From Sphingomonas sp. BT-65 (GTDB lineage: Bacteria; Pseudomonadota; Alphaproteobacteria; Sphingomonadales; Sphingomonadaceae), in the NCBI RefSeq assembly GCF_026107375.2, contig NZ_JAPCIA010000001.1:2542001-2606000 (forward strand): a stretch of 64,000 nt of DNA. The letters run 5' to 3'. Made by a program: the position numbers and the translations under genes. Of the stretch, positions 33,867-42,779 are shown piece by piece; position 1 is the first letter of the stretch; each line of letters opens with the position of its first letter. The notes under the pieces were generated by a model, which was not told the origin of the DNA, made no database searches, and worked only from the letters and a program-made list of their open reading frames with translations.

Positions 33867-34681
33867 CCGCCAGCCTCCGCTATCTCGCGCTCGTGCTGGG
33901 CGCCCTAGCGCTCGCGCTGTTCCTGGTCGCGCCGGCCTTGGCGCAGGGCGCCGCGCCCGCCGCGCCAGTGGCCGCGCCCGCGCCCGCCCCGACGCCGGGG
34001 ATGGGCGACGCGATCGACCGCGCGCTCGGGGATCTCGGCGGCGGCGACGCGCCGCTCTCGCTATCGCTGCAGGTCCTCATCATCATGGGCCTGCTCACGG
34101 TGCTGCCGGGCATCCTCTTGATGATGACCAGCTTCACGCGGATCATCATCGTGCTCGCGATCCTGCGCCAGGCGCTGGGCTTGCAACAGACGCCGCCCAA
34201 CCAGGTGCTGGTCGGGCTGTCGCTGTTCCTGTCGTTCTTCATCATGGCGCCGACGATCAGCCAGATGAACACCGCCGCGATCCAGCCCTATGCGGAAGGG
34301 CGCATCGGCGCGACCGAGATGATCGAGAAGGCCGGCGCGCCGCTCCACGCCTTCATGCTCAAGCAGACCCGGGTCAAGGACATCACCATGTTCGCCGAGA
34401 TGGCCAAGACCGGGCCGATCGCGAACCCCAAGGATACGCCCTTCTCGGTGCTGCTCCCGGCGTTCGTGACGAGCGAGCTCAAGACCGCGTTCCAGATCGG
34501 CTTCCTGATCTTCCTGCCGTTCATCGTCATCGACCTGATCGTCGCCACCGTGCTGATGAGCCTCGGCATGATGATGATGTCGCCGACGATCATCTCGATG
34601 CCGTTCAAGCTGCTGTTGTTCGTGCTGGTCGATGGCTGGGCGCTGACGATGGGCAGCCTCGCCGCAAGCTTCGTGAGTTAG
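33863..34681 (+). CDS. fliP: flagellar export gate protein FliP
   Basis: FliP is the core channel subunit of the flagellar type III export gate. The 272-residue product has a signal peptide (LALVLGALALALFLVAPALA), a Pro/Ala-rich stretch, then conserved segments VLIIMGLLTVLPGILLMMTSF, LRQALGLQQTPPNQVLVGLS and LPFIVIDLIVATVLMSLGMM. It ends MGSLAASFVS. It is followed by fliQ after 4 bases. Confidence 0.96.
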   Translation: MTASLRYLALVLGALALALFLVAPALAQGAAPAAPVAAPAPAPTPGMGDAIDRALGDLGGGDAPLSLSLQVLIIMGLLTVLPGILLMMTSFTRIIIVLAILRQALGLQQTPPNQVLVGLSLFLSFFIMAPTISQMNTAAIQPYAEGRIGATEMIEKAGAPLHAFMLKQTRVKDITMFAEMAKTGPIANPKDTPFSVLLPAFVTSELKTAFQIGFLIFLPFIVIDLIVATVLMSLGMMMMSPTIISMPFKLLLFVLVDGWALTMGSLAASFVS

Positions 34682-34685
34682 CCCG

Positions 34686-34955
34686 ATGGAAGCCGATTAT
34701 TTCCTGTCGATCGCGCGCGAGGCGATGTGGGTGCTTGCGCTCGCCTCCGCGCCGATCCTGATCCCGGCGCTGCTCGCGGGTCTGATCCTCGGCATGGTGC
34801 AGGCCGCGACCTCGATCCAGGAGCAGACGCTCACCTTCGTGCCCAAGCTCGCGATCGTCGGGGTTTCGCTGGTGATCTTCGGCGGCATGATCATGACGCT
34901 GCTCGGCGACTTCACGATCGGTATCTTCGAGCGCATTCCGGAACTCGTCCGCTAG
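34686..34955 (+). CDS. fliQ: flagellar export gate protein FliQ
   Basis: FliQ is a small gate subunit. The 89-residue protein has two membrane helices (EAMWVLALASAPILIPALLA and LAIVGVSLVIFGGMIMTLLG) with the conserved LGMVQAATSIQEQTLTFVPK between them. Size and position match FliQ. Confidence 0.96.
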   Translation: MEADYFLSIAREAMWVLALASAPILIPALLAGLILGMVQAATSIQEQTLTFVPKLAIVGVSLVIFGGMIMTLLGDFTIGIFERIPELVR

Positions 34956-34957
34956 CC

Positions 34958-35731
34958 ATGTTCGGCTTCGGCCTCTCGATCGAGCCGCAGCTCTGGGCGC
35001 TGCTGTTCACGATGGTGCGCGTCGGCGCGGCGTTTGTCGCGGCGCCGGTGTTCGGTGCCGTCTCGGTGCCGATGAACGTGCGCATCCTGCTGACCGCGGC
35101 GATCGGCATTCTGTCGATGAACGCGGTGCCGATCGAGGCGCCGGGCGAGATATTCGCGCTGGCGACGTTCCTTGCGGTCGCCGCCGAAGTGCTGGTCGGG
35201 CTCGCGCTCGGCTTCATCCTGCAGATCGCCTTCGCCGCGCCGCTGGTGGCGAGCGAGGTGATCGGCGTGTCGATGGGCCTTTCCTTCGCCACCGCGATCA
35301 ACCCGCAGACCGGCGCTTCCACCCCGGCGCTCGGCCAATTCCTGACGATCCTGCTGACTCTGCTGTTCCTCGCGGTCGATGGCCATCTCGTGCTGGTCGA
35401 GCTGGTGGTGCGCTCCTATGAGCTGCTCCCGCCCGGCCAGGCCTGGCTGACCCCGGGCAAGCTCCAGAACATTGCGCTGTTCGGCGGCTATGCCTTCCTG
35501 GCGGGCCTGCTGCTCGCACTGCCGGTCGGTTTCCTGCTGCTCTGCCTCAACATCGTCGTCGGCATGCTCTCGCGCTCGGCGCCCGCGCTCAACCTGTTCG
35601 CGATCGGCATTCCCGCCAGCCTCGCGATGGGCGTCCTGGCGCTGCTCGTCGGCATGCCGGCGATGGGCGATTACATGCTCGTGATCGTGCGCGAGGCGCT
35701 CGACGCGGCGCAGACATTGGTGCTCGGCTGA
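34958..35731 (+). CDS. fliR: flagellar export gate protein FliR
   Basis: FliR completes the FliP-FliQ-FliR export gate. The start at 34958 (MFGFGLSIEPQLWALLFTMV), 2 bases after the fliQ stop, gives 257 residues. Six hydrophobic segments are seen, with FVAAPVFGAVSVPMNVRILL and GLSFATAINPQTGASTPALGQ as family motifs. Its stop overlaps the flhB start by one base. Confidence 0.95.
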   Translation: MFGFGLSIEPQLWALLFTMVRVGAAFVAAPVFGAVSVPMNVRILLTAAIGILSMNAVPIEAPGEIFALATFLAVAAEVLVGLALGFILQIAFAAPLVASEVIGVSMGLSFATAINPQTGASTPALGQFLTILLTLLFLAVDGHLVLVELVVRSYELLPPGQAWLTPGKLQNIALFGGYAFLAGLLLALPVGFLLLCLNIVVGMLSRSAPALNLFAIGIPASLAMGVLALLVGMPAMGDYMLVIVREALDAAQTLVLG

Positions 35732-36873
35732 TGTCGGAGAGCGCGGGCGAAAAGACGCAAGCACCAACGCCGAAGCGCAAGGAGAAGGCGCTCGAGCAAG
35801 GTGACCTGCTCAAGTCGCGCGACTTCGGCGCGGCGCTGATCATCCTGCTCGGCTGCGGCTGGATGGTGCTGATGGGGCCGCAGCTGCTTGGCGCGTGCAA
35901 GGAAGTGATGGCGGCGAGCTTCAGCTTCGGCCGTGCCGACATCGAGAGCTTCCAGCCGTGGAAGCCGCTCGCCACCGCGGGATGGAAGTTGGCGCCCTCG
36001 CTCGGCGCATTGCTCGCGATCACTTTCGTCGGCGCGATCGCCAGCCAGGCGGCGCTCGGCGCGCTGCACTGGAACGGCAAGCTGCTCGCGCCAAAGGGCA
36101 ACCGCATCAACCCCGGCTCCGGCCTCAAGCGCATCTTCGGGCCGACCGGCTGGATCGAGCTCGGCAAGTCGCTGCTCAAGGTGCTGCTGCTCGGCGGCAT
36201 CGGGGCGTGGATGCTGTGGGGCTCGGCCGCGACGACGATGGGCCTCGTCTCGTCCGATCTCGGCACCGCGGTGAAGGCGCTCGGCGACACCTTCGCGACG
36301 TTGGTCTTCGTGATGGCCGGCGGGCTGCTGCTGATCGCGGGCATCGACCTGCCGATCCAGATCTTCCGCCACCTGCAGCGCCTCAAGATGAGCCTTCAGG
36401 AGGTCAAGGACGAGCACAAGGAAAGCGAGGGCTCGCCCGAGGCCAAGTCGGCGCAGCGCCAGCGCCAGCGCGAGCTCGCCAAGGGCGGGCTGCGCAGCAA
36501 GGTGCAGGACGCGCATGTCGTGCTGACCAACCCGACCCATTTCTCGGTCGCGCTGCGCTATTCCAACGGCAAGGACCAGGTGCCGGTGGTGGTCGCCAAG
36601 GGCCGTGGCGAGATCGCGCTGGCGATCCGCGAGCTGGCCGACGAGTTCGCCGTGCCGCGGCTCGAACTGCCGCCGCTCGCCCGCGCGATCTACTTCACCA
36701 GCCGCGAGAATCAGGAGATCCGCGACGATCTCTACATGGCGGTGGCGACCGTGCTGGCGTTCGTCTTCGGGCTGAACAAGCAGGCGGGCGGGCGCATGCC
36801 GGCGATCACCGTGCCGGAGAGCGCGCTGTTCGACGAAAATGGCGTCCTGACTGGCCTAAAGGCTGCGGGCTGA
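35731..36873 (+). CDS. flhB: flagellar export switch protein FlhB
   Basis: FlhB controls substrate-specificity switching of export. The 380-residue protein starts with an EKTQAPTPKRKEKALEQG motif, then four membrane segments. A cytoplasmic domain contains the self-cleavage motif NPTH (residues 267-270) in VVLTNPTHFSVALRY. The tail ends with a normal C-terminus. Autocleavage between Asn and Pro is expected. Together with FliK this is the hook-length switch. Confidence 0.96.
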   Translation: MSESAGEKTQAPTPKRKEKALEQGDLLKSRDFGAALIILLGCGWMVLMGPQLLGACKEVMAASFSFGRADIESFQPWKPLATAGWKLAPSLGALLAITFVGAIASQAALGALHWNGKLLAPKGNRINPGSGLKRIFGPTGWIELGKSLLKVLLLGGIGAWMLWGSAATTMGLVSSDLGTAVKALGDTFATLVFVMAGGLLLIAGIDLPIQIFRHLQRLKMSLQEVKDEHKESEGSPEAKSAQRQRQRELAKGGLRSKVQDAHVVLTNPTHFSVALRYSNGKDQVPVVVAKGRGEIALAIRELADEFAVPRLELPPLARAIYFTSRENQEIRDDLYMAVATVLAFVFGLNKQAGGRMPAITVPESALFDENGVLTGLKAAG

Positions 36874-36906
36874 TGGCCGTTAACCAGCATAGAGGGGGAC
36901 GTTCAC

Positions 36907-38361
36907 GTGGCCGTTGAAGGAACGACATCGACGACGTCGATCGGCATGGCGCTCGGCGTCGGGTCGGGGATCGACACGGCCGCGCTCGTCCAGCAGCTGG
37001 TCGACAAGCAGTTCGAGTATCGCAACGCGACGCTCGCCAAGCGCGAGGAGACGCTGACCGCGCAGATCAGTGCGTCGGCGACTCACAAGAGCAACATCAC
37101 GAGCTTCGCCAGCGCGCTCTCCAGCCTGTCGCGCAGCGGCAACCTCGCGACTCAGCCGACCAGTTCGAATACCGGCATCTTCACCGTCTCGCGGATCGCG
37201 GGCGCCAACTTGACCGAGCTCAATGCGCGGGTCGAGGTGCGCCAGCTCGCGTCGAGCCAGACCGTCTCGGCCGCCCCGGTCGCGGACAAGACCGCGGCGA
37301 TCGGCCAGGGCAAGCTCACGCTCACCTTCGGCACCGCCACCGTCGCCAATGGCGCGATGACCGGCTTCACGCCGGGCAGCGGCACGCCGGTCGACATCAC
37401 GATCGGCGAGAATGTCTCGAGCCTCGAGGGCATCGCCGCCGCGATCAACGCCGCCAATGCCGGGGTCACCGCCTCGATACTGACCGACGCTGCGGGTTCG
37501 CGGCTGGTGGTCAAGGGCGGGACGGGCGAGGCGCGCGCCTTCACCCTCACCGCGACCGACACTGCCGGGCATGAGGGGCTCGCCGCGCTCAACATCGGCG
37601 TCGGCGCGACCGGCACCACGGTCGGCAGCGCCGCGGCCGACGCGATCGTCGCGGTCGACGGGGTGCAAGTGCGGCGCGAGACCAACGCGATCACCGACCT
37701 GGTCCCGGGGGTGAAGCTCGATCTCGTCTCGGCGCAGCCGGGCACGGTGGTCAACATCGGCAAGACGCTGCCGACCAGCGCGCTGATGCAGGCGGTGCAG
37801 GATTTCGTCGACACCTATAACGAGGTGTACACCGCGCTGCGCACCGATCTCGATCCGGTCACCGGGTCGCTGCGTCAGGACCTCGCGGCCAAGACGCTCA
37901 AGCGCCAGCTCCAGGAGCTCACGCTCAACCCGCTCGTCGCCGGTTCGACCGACGTCCCGACGACGCTGTCGCACATCGGGGTCAAGACCAACCGTGACGG
38001 CACGCTCAGCCTCGATTCGGCGGCGCTGACCAAGGCGCTCGTCAATCATCCGGGGCAGGTCGAGAAGATGTTCGCGCAGCCGGGTGGCGTCGCGACGGCG
38101 AACAACGGCCTCTCTGCCGTGCTCGATGCGATCTCGACCGCCGCCGCCAGCACGACGCGCGGGCTCGGTGCGAGCGAGGCCCGCTATACCGATGCCAAGG
38201 CGGACGTGGTCGAGGACAAGACCGAGGCGCTGGTCAAGACCGAGGCGTTGCGTACGCGCATGACGCGCCAGTTCGCGAGCATGGACGCGAAGGTCGCCGC
38301 CTATCAGTCGACGCTGACCTTCCTCGAGAACCAGATCGACGCGTGGAACAAGCAGGGCTGA
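36907..38361 (+). CDS. fliD: filament cap protein FliD
   Basis: FliD caps the growing filament. The 484-residue product starts near IGMALGVGSGIDTAALVQQL, the conserved FliD N-terminal motif, contains LRQDLAAKTLKRQLQELTLNP, and ends with a coiled C-terminal helix. The GTG at 36907 has GAGGGGGAC upstream. It is 33 bases after flhB and overlaps fliS by one base. Confidence 0.92.
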   Translation: MAVEGTTSTTSIGMALGVGSGIDTAALVQQLVDKQFEYRNATLAKREETLTAQISASATHKSNITSFASALSSLSRSGNLATQPTSSNTGIFTVSRIAGANLTELNARVEVRQLASSQTVSAAPVADKTAAIGQGKLTLTFGTATVANGAMTGFTPGSGTPVDITIGENVSSLEGIAAAINAANAGVTASILTDAAGSRLVVKGGTGEARAFTLTATDTAGHEGLAALNIGVGATGTTVGSAAADAIVAVDGVQVRRETNAITDLVPGVKLDLVSAQPGTVVNIGKTLPTSALMQAVQDFVDTYNEVYTALRTDLDPVTGSLRQDLAAKTLKRQLQELTLNPLVAGSTDVPTTLSHIGVKTNRDGTLSLDSAALTKALVNHPGQVEKMFAQPGGVATANNGLSAVLDAISTAAASTTRGLGASEARYTDAKADVVEDKTEALVKTEALRTRMTRQFASMDAKVAAYQSTLTFLENQIDAWNKQG

Positions 38362-38765
38362 TGCACATGAAGGCCCCGATCCGCCTCGGCACCAACGCCG
38401 CCGCCACCTATCGCTCGATCGACGCGGTCGGCCGCACCAGCGCCGCCGATCCGCACGCGCTGGTCGAGCTCATGTACAAGGAATGCGTCGCCGCGCTGCG
38501 CGCCGCCGCCTTCGCCGCGGAGAAGGGGCAGCTGCCGGTCAAGAGCGAGCGTATCGCGCGCGCGACGGCGATCCTGTTCGCGCTCGAATCGGGGCTCGAT
38601 TTCGAGCGCGGGGGCGAGGTCTCGCGCACGCTGGCGACGCTCTATCACGGGCTGCGCGCGCAGGTCATCAACGCCAGCATCGGCAGCGATCCCGCGCCCT
38701 TCCGCCGCGTCGCCGACGATCTCGAGGACATCGCCGGCGCATGGAGCCAGGCCCGCGCGGCTTAG
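38361..38765 (+). CDS. fliS: flagellin export chaperone FliS
   Basis: FliS binds the flagellin C-terminus in the cytoplasm. The ATG at 38361 overlaps the fliD stop (TGATG) and gives 134 residues, the family length. The pattern is helical: TYRSIDAVGRTSAADPHALVELMYKECVAAL, then RIARATAILFALESGLDFERGGEVSRTLATLYHGLR. FliS is uncommon in Caulobacter-type alphaproteobacterial flagellar systems. It is the last flagellar gene here and converges on the next gene with a 4-base overlap. Confidence 0.92.
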   Translation: MHMKAPIRLGTNAAATYRSIDAVGRTSAADPHALVELMYKECVAALRAAAFAAEKGQLPVKSERIARATAILFALESGLDFERGGEVSRTLATLYHGLRAQVINASIGSDPAPFRRVADDLEDIAGAWSQARAA

Positions 38766-39832
38766 TCCGCCCAGCGCCTCAGGATCTCGCGGACCGATAC
38801 CTCGCGCGCAGGCGGTGCGACGCCGATCCCGGGCTTGAACTGCGGGGCGGTCGCCGCGCCCGTGGGGCCAGCCGCGACCGGCCGCCGCGCCAGCGCATGC
38901 GGATGGCGCGCGGCCTCGGCCAGCGACAGCACCGGCGTCACGCACGCCTCACCATGGGCGAAGCTGCGCACCCATTCGTCGCGCGTGCGCGCCGCAAAGC
39001 GCTCGGCGAAGCGCGCGGCCATCGCCGGCCAGCCGGCGCGGTCGAACTGCGCGAAGGTGCCGGGCGCGAAGCCGAGCCCGGCGCACAGCGCGTCGAACTG
39101 CGCTGGCTCGATCGCTCCGATTGCGACATGGCCGCCATCGGCGCAAGGGTAGCTGCGGTAGAAGGGCGCGCCGCCGTCGATCAGATTGCTCTCGCGCCGG
39201 TCGGCCCAGCGCCCGCTCGCGAACAAGCTCTGGGTCAGCGCCATCAGCGTGCCGACCCCGTCGATGGCGGCCGCGTCGACCACCCGGCCCTCCTCGCCGA
39301 GCTGTGTGCCCAGGATGCCCGCGACCATCCCCAGCGCCAGGAACAGCGCGCAGCCGGCATGGTCGCCGAGCAGGTTGAGCGGCACCGCGGGCGCCTCGGC
39401 CGTGCCGATCGCATGCAGCGCACCGGTCATCGCCAGCACGTTGATATCGGCGCCCGGCTGGCCGGCGAGCGGGCCCGTCTGTCCCCACATGCTCGCCCGC
39501 CCATAGACCAGGCGTGGATTGCGCGCGCGGCACCGGTCGGGACCGAGGCCGAGCGCTTCCATCGATCCCGGCGGCATCCCCTCGATCAACCCGTCGGCGT
39601 GCGCGGCAAGCTCCAGCACCTCGGCGATCGCCGCGGGCTCGCGAAAGTCGAGCACGAGGTCCTGCCGCCCGCGATAGAGCGCCGGCACGATCGCGCTGGT
39701 GGTCGAGCCTGGCTGCACGACCCGCACCACCTCGCTGCCCAGGTCGGCGAGCAGCATCGTCGCGAAGGGCACCGCGCCGATCGCGTCGATCTCGACGATC
39801 CGCACCCCCGCCAGCGGCCCGCGTCGCTCCAC
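38762..39832 (-). CDS. family III CoA-transferase (CaiB/BaiF, AMACR-like)
   Basis: I chose the GTG at 39832 because GGGAGG lies just upstream on the minus strand and no better in-frame start precedes the conserved PLAGVRIVEIDAIGAVPFATMLLADLG. The 356-residue product has the family III fold pattern, with GRASMWGQTGPLAGQPGADINVLAMTG and AAIDGVGTLMALTQSL. In alpha-methylacyl-CoA racemases the matching segment reads GHDIN. Here it is GADIN, so the racemase catalytic His seems replaced by Ala while the Asp is kept. A CoA-transferase or altered activity is possible. The substrate is unknown. Confidence 0.8.
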   Translation of the reverse strand: MERRGPLAGVRIVEIDAIGAVPFATMLLADLGSEVVRVVQPGSTTSAIVPALYRGRQDLVLDFREPAAIAEVLELAAHADGLIEGMPPGSMEALGLGPDRCRARNPRLVYGRASMWGQTGPLAGQPGADINVLAMTGALHAIGTAEAPAVPLNLLGDHAGCALFLALGMVAGILGTQLGEEGRVVDAAAIDGVGTLMALTQSLFASGRWADRRESNLIDGGAPFYRSYPCADGGHVAIGAIEPAQFDALCAGLGFAPGTFAQFDRAGWPAMAARFAERFAARTRDEWVRSFAHGEACVTPVLSLAEAARHPHALARRPVAAGPTGAATAPQFKPGIGVAPPAREVSVREILRRWAD

Positions 39833-39903
39833 ACTGCGCCTCCCATCGGCCACGCCGCACGATGCGGGTGGTCCAGCGCCCCTGTTTCGGCTAGCGCCGC
39901 CCC

Positions 39904-40440
39904 ATGAGCAAGCCGCACATCGTCGCCCTGGGCGGCACCTCGCGCCCCGAATCGGCGACCGGCCGCGCGCTCGCCCATTGCCTCGCGCTTGCCGAGGCGA
40001 AAGGTGCGCGCACCACATTGCTGACGGGCGAGGCGATCAACTTCCCGCATTACGAGCTCGGCTGCACCACGAGCGACCCCGCGATCACCAACTTCATCGC
40101 GGTGCTGCGCGACGCCGACGGGCTGATCGTGGGCTCGCCCGGCTATCACGGATCGCTGTCGGGGCTGGTCAAGAACGCGCTCGACTATGTCGAGCTGCTG
40201 CGCGGCGACGATCGGGTCTATTTCGACGGCATGCCGGTCGGGCTGGTCGCGACCGCGGGCGGCTGGCAGGCGGCGGTTTCGACGCTGGCGGCGCTGCGCA
40301 CGGTGATCCACGCGCTGCGCGGCTGGCCGACCCCGCTCGGCGTCGCGATCAATACCGGGGCGGGCGGGGACGCTGTGGCAGGGGCTTCGGGCCAGCTCGA
40401 AGTGATGGTGGACCAGGTTCTGGGGTTTTTGCGCCGCTGA
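39904..40440 (+). CDS. NADPH-dependent FMN reductase family protein
   Basis: The 178-residue protein has the flavodoxin-like FMN reductase pattern: MSKPHIVALGGTSRPESATGRALAHCL at the phosphate-binding loop, DADGLIVGSPGYHGSLSGLVKNALDYVE and VGLVATAGGWQAAVSTLAALR. It reduces flavin or quinone-like acceptors with NAD(P)H in the cytoplasm. It is divergent from the CoA-transferase with a 71-base gap that should hold both promoters. Confidence 0.88.
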   Translation: MSKPHIVALGGTSRPESATGRALAHCLALAEAKGARTTLLTGEAINFPHYELGCTTSDPAITNFIAVLRDADGLIVGSPGYHGSLSGLVKNALDYVELLRGDDRVYFDGMPVGLVATAGGWQAAVSTLAALRTVIHALRGWPTPLGVAINTGAGGDAVAGASGQLEVMVDQVLGFLRR

Positions 40441-40496
40441 GGGTCCTTGCCGCGTCGTTAACCGGATCGTGACGGTCGCGTTCTAGGTTCGCGCGC

Positions 40497-41090
40497 ATGA
40501 GCCTGAGCCCTCCCTCCGCCGAGACGCGCCGGCGCGGTATCCGCACCGTGCTCGTGGTGGACGACAGCCGCACCAACCTCAACGTGATCGGCAGCCGGCT
40601 CGGTCAGGCGGGATATCTGGTGGTGCTCTGCGACAACGGACGCGAGGCGCTGGACCTGATCGCCGGCCGCGGCTTCGACCTCATACTGCTCGACATGATG
40701 ATGCCGGGGATGTCGGGGGTCGAGGTGCTGGCCGAGCTGCGCGCCAACCCGCGCACCGGCGATCTGCCGGTGATCATGATCACCGCGCGCAGCGATACCG
40801 GCGCGACGGTGGAAGCGCTGGCGGCGGGCGCCGACGACTATGTCGCCAAGCCGTTCGAGTTCGACGTGCTGACGGCGCGGATCGAGCGGACGCTGGCGCG
40901 ATCGGCACGGATCATCGAGCTCAAGCGTTCGGTCGCCGCGCTCGACGCGCGGATCGCCGCGCGCGCGATCGAGCTGGGCGAGGCCCGCACCGAACTCGCC
41001 GTCACCCGCGCCGACCGGGCGCGGCTGGTCAGCTCGATCCAGTCCCTGAACGCCGAGGTCGAACGGCTCAGCGGAACCAGTGGCGCCTGA
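40497..41090 (+). CDS. orphan response regulator with C-terminal coiled coil
   Basis: The 197-residue protein has a full receiver domain: TVLVVDDSR with Asp22 and Asp23, phosphoacceptor Asp66 in LILLDMMMPGMSG, the Thr of MITARS, and Lys118 in VAKPF. After about residue 130 it continues as a charged helical region with heptad spacing (ELKRSVAALDARIAARAIEL) and no DNA-binding or enzymatic output domain. It resembles the receiver parts of PleD- or RpfG-type proteins. No sensor kinase gene is adjacent. Its 3' end overlaps the convergent corA-like gene by 23 bases. Confidence 0.85.
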   Translation: MSLSPPSAETRRRGIRTVLVVDDSRTNLNVIGSRLGQAGYLVVLCDNGREALDLIAGRGFDLILLDMMMPGMSGVEVLAELRANPRTGDLPVIMITARSDTGATVEALAAGADDYVAKPFEFDVLTARIERTLARSARIIELKRSVAALDARIAARAIELGEARTELAVTRADRARLVSSIQSLNAEVERLSGTSGA

Positions 41091-42018
41091 CGAAGTAGAA
41101 GGTCACCGCCGCCGATACGATCAGGCAGAACACCGTGATCACCCAGAATGACGACGGATGATCGTCATAGGGAATGCCCTGCACGTTCATCCCGAACAAC
41201 CCGGTGATGAAGGTCAGCGGCAGGAACACCATTGCCGCCACCGCGATCACCAGCGAGCGCTGGTCGATCACCTCGGCGCGCAGGTCGGTGAGCGTTTCAT
41301 GGATCAGCGACGCGCGTTCGCGGATGCTCTCCAGCTCCTCCGCCATGCGCGCGGCGCGGTCCGCCGCAGCGCTGATATGCAGCCGGTCTTCCTCGGACAG
41401 CCAGCGCACGGGCAGTGTCGCCAGCTTCTCCAGCGCAACGCGTTGCGGGTAGAGGAAGCGGCGATAGCCGATCGCCGTGCGCCGAACGGCATTGACCTTG
41501 CGGCGCAGCTCGAACGCCTGGCGCGCGTCGAGCTGCTCCTCGCAGCTGTCGAGCGAATCGCCGAGATCGGCGACCTGCGGATCGAGCTGCTCGGTGATCG
41601 CTTCGGCCAGCGTGGCGATCAGGTCGCCCGCGTCGAGTACCTCCCCTGCCTCGGTCGCGGCGCGCGTCACGTCGAGCGCGTCGAGCGGCAGGCGCGTGAC
41701 GGAGATGACGCGATCGCCCGCTGCGCGAAGCCGGATCGAGGCAAGCGGGTCGGAGCTCTGCATCGCCGCATGGGTCATGCCGCGCAGATTGAGCACCGCC
41801 GCGCCGTCGATCTGGTCGCAGCGCGGGCGCGTCTCGAGCGCGGTCAAGGCGTCGATGGTGAAGCGGTCGAGCCGCGCCACGTCGCGCAGCCATGCCTGCA
41901 CCTCTTCCTCACGCGAGGTGAGGTGGATCCACACGAAGCCGCGCCGCAGGCGGATCGCGTCGTGCGGATCCACGGCGCGCGCGCGGCCGCGTGTGACGAC
42001 ATAGGCAAAGCCGCTCAT
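41068..42018 (-). CDS. CorA-family divalent-metal transporter
   Basis: The 316-residue protein has a large N-terminal cytoplasmic domain, a long helical region, and two C-terminal membrane helices separated by the GMN selectivity motif in ITGLFGMNVQGIP. The C-terminus ends in basic residues. It belongs to the CorA/ZntB family and may move magnesium or zinc. It is the last gene of the argH-lptM-lysA-siroheme synthase-corA run and overlaps the upstream gene by 4 bases. Confidence 0.9.
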   Translation of the reverse strand: MSGFAYVVTRGRARAVDPHDAIRLRRGFVWIHLTSREEEVQAWLRDVARLDRFTIDALTALETRPRCDQIDGAAVLNLRGMTHAAMQSSDPLASIRLRAAGDRVISVTRLPLDALDVTRAATEAGEVLDAGDLIATLAEAITEQLDPQVADLGDSLDSCEEQLDARQAFELRRKVNAVRRTAIGYRRFLYPQRVALEKLATLPVRWLSEEDRLHISAAADRAARMAEELESIRERASLIHETLTDLRAEVIDQRSLVIAVAAMVFLPLTFITGLFGMNVQGIPYDDHPSSFWVITVFCLIVSAAVTFYFVRRHWFR

Positions 42019-42779
42019 CCAGCCATCTCCAGGTCGACCGTCAGGCCGGGCAAGTTAGTGGGAGGCGCGGCGCATGCAATGCGCTCAGCATCGGCACGCG
42101 CACGGGTCAGGATCGCGGGCGGCACATCGGCGCGATGCGTGATGCGGTCGGCCTGCGCCAGTAGCCGCGCCTCGCGCAGGGTGAGATCGTCGGGATCGGC
42201 GGAGCGCAGGCGGAGGCGGACGATGCCGGCGGACTCTGCATCGGGTTCGGCGAGCCAGCGTTCCACGGCGCCGTTCGGCGGATCCCGGAACGGATCGAGC
42301 GGGCCGGCCAGCGCCGCGCCGATCGCGCGCCGCCGTTCGCCCGCATCGGGCCAGCGCTGGCGGATCGCCGCGCGGCTTCGTTTCAATGCCTCCGCCAGCC
42401 CGCCGAGCGACGCCGGCAGCACCGCCTCCAGCCGCTGCCGCAACGCCGCCGCCAGCCCCGCTGACGCGCCGCCGGTGCCGATCGCGACCGTGACGGGATC
42501 GCGCTCGACGATCGCGGGCAAGGTGAAGTCGCACAGGTCGGGCCGGTCGGCGACGTTGACGAGGATGCCGCGTGCCTTGAGCCGCACCGCCACAGGCTCC
42601 GGATCATCGCCGGCGACGATGGCGAGCCGCGCGTCCTCCGCCTCGCCGACGATCACCGCCCCGGCGCGTTCGAGCAGCCGGCGCTTGGCCTCCGCGGCCG
42701 GACCGCTACCGACCAGGATCACGGGCCGCCCGTCCAGCTGGACGAAGACGGGCAGCCCCGATCGTTTCACCGCACCCAC
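42015..42779 (-). CDS. siroheme synthase N-terminal domains with remnant methyltransferase start
   Basis: The 254-residue protein matches the precorrin-2 dehydrogenase/sirohydrochlorin ferrochelatase part of CysG. It has an NAD-binding VILVGSGPAAEAKRRLLERAGA, VNVADRPDLCDFTLPAIVERDP with Asp78, VAIGTGGASAGLAAALRQRLE, and the helical dimerisation region. It makes siroheme for sulfite and nitrite reductases. The segment after the nucleotide-binding helix is shorter than usual. The C-terminal 50 residues (SADPDDLTLREARLLAQAD onward) look like the start of a uroporphyrinogen methyltransferase domain that then ends. It overlaps lysA by 13 bases. Confidence 0.85.
   Translation of the reverse strand: MGAVKRSGLPVFVQLDGRPVILVGSGPAAEAKRRLLERAGAVIVGEAEDARLAIVAGDDPEPVAVRLKARGILVNVADRPDLCDFTLPAIVERDPVTVAIGTGGASAGLAAALRQRLEAVLPASLGGLAEALKRSRAAIRQRWPDAGERRRAIGAALAGPLDPFRDPPNGAVERWLAEPDAESAGIVRLRLRSADPDDLTLREARLLAQADRITHRADVPPAILTRARADAERIACAAPPTNLPGLTVDLEMAG

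Noticed and set aside
39833-40018. N-terminal extension of the CoA-transferase to 40018
   Set aside because: It overlaps the divergent FMN reductase gene, is rich in Arg and Gly, and lacks conservation. The GTG at 39832 has a ribosome site.
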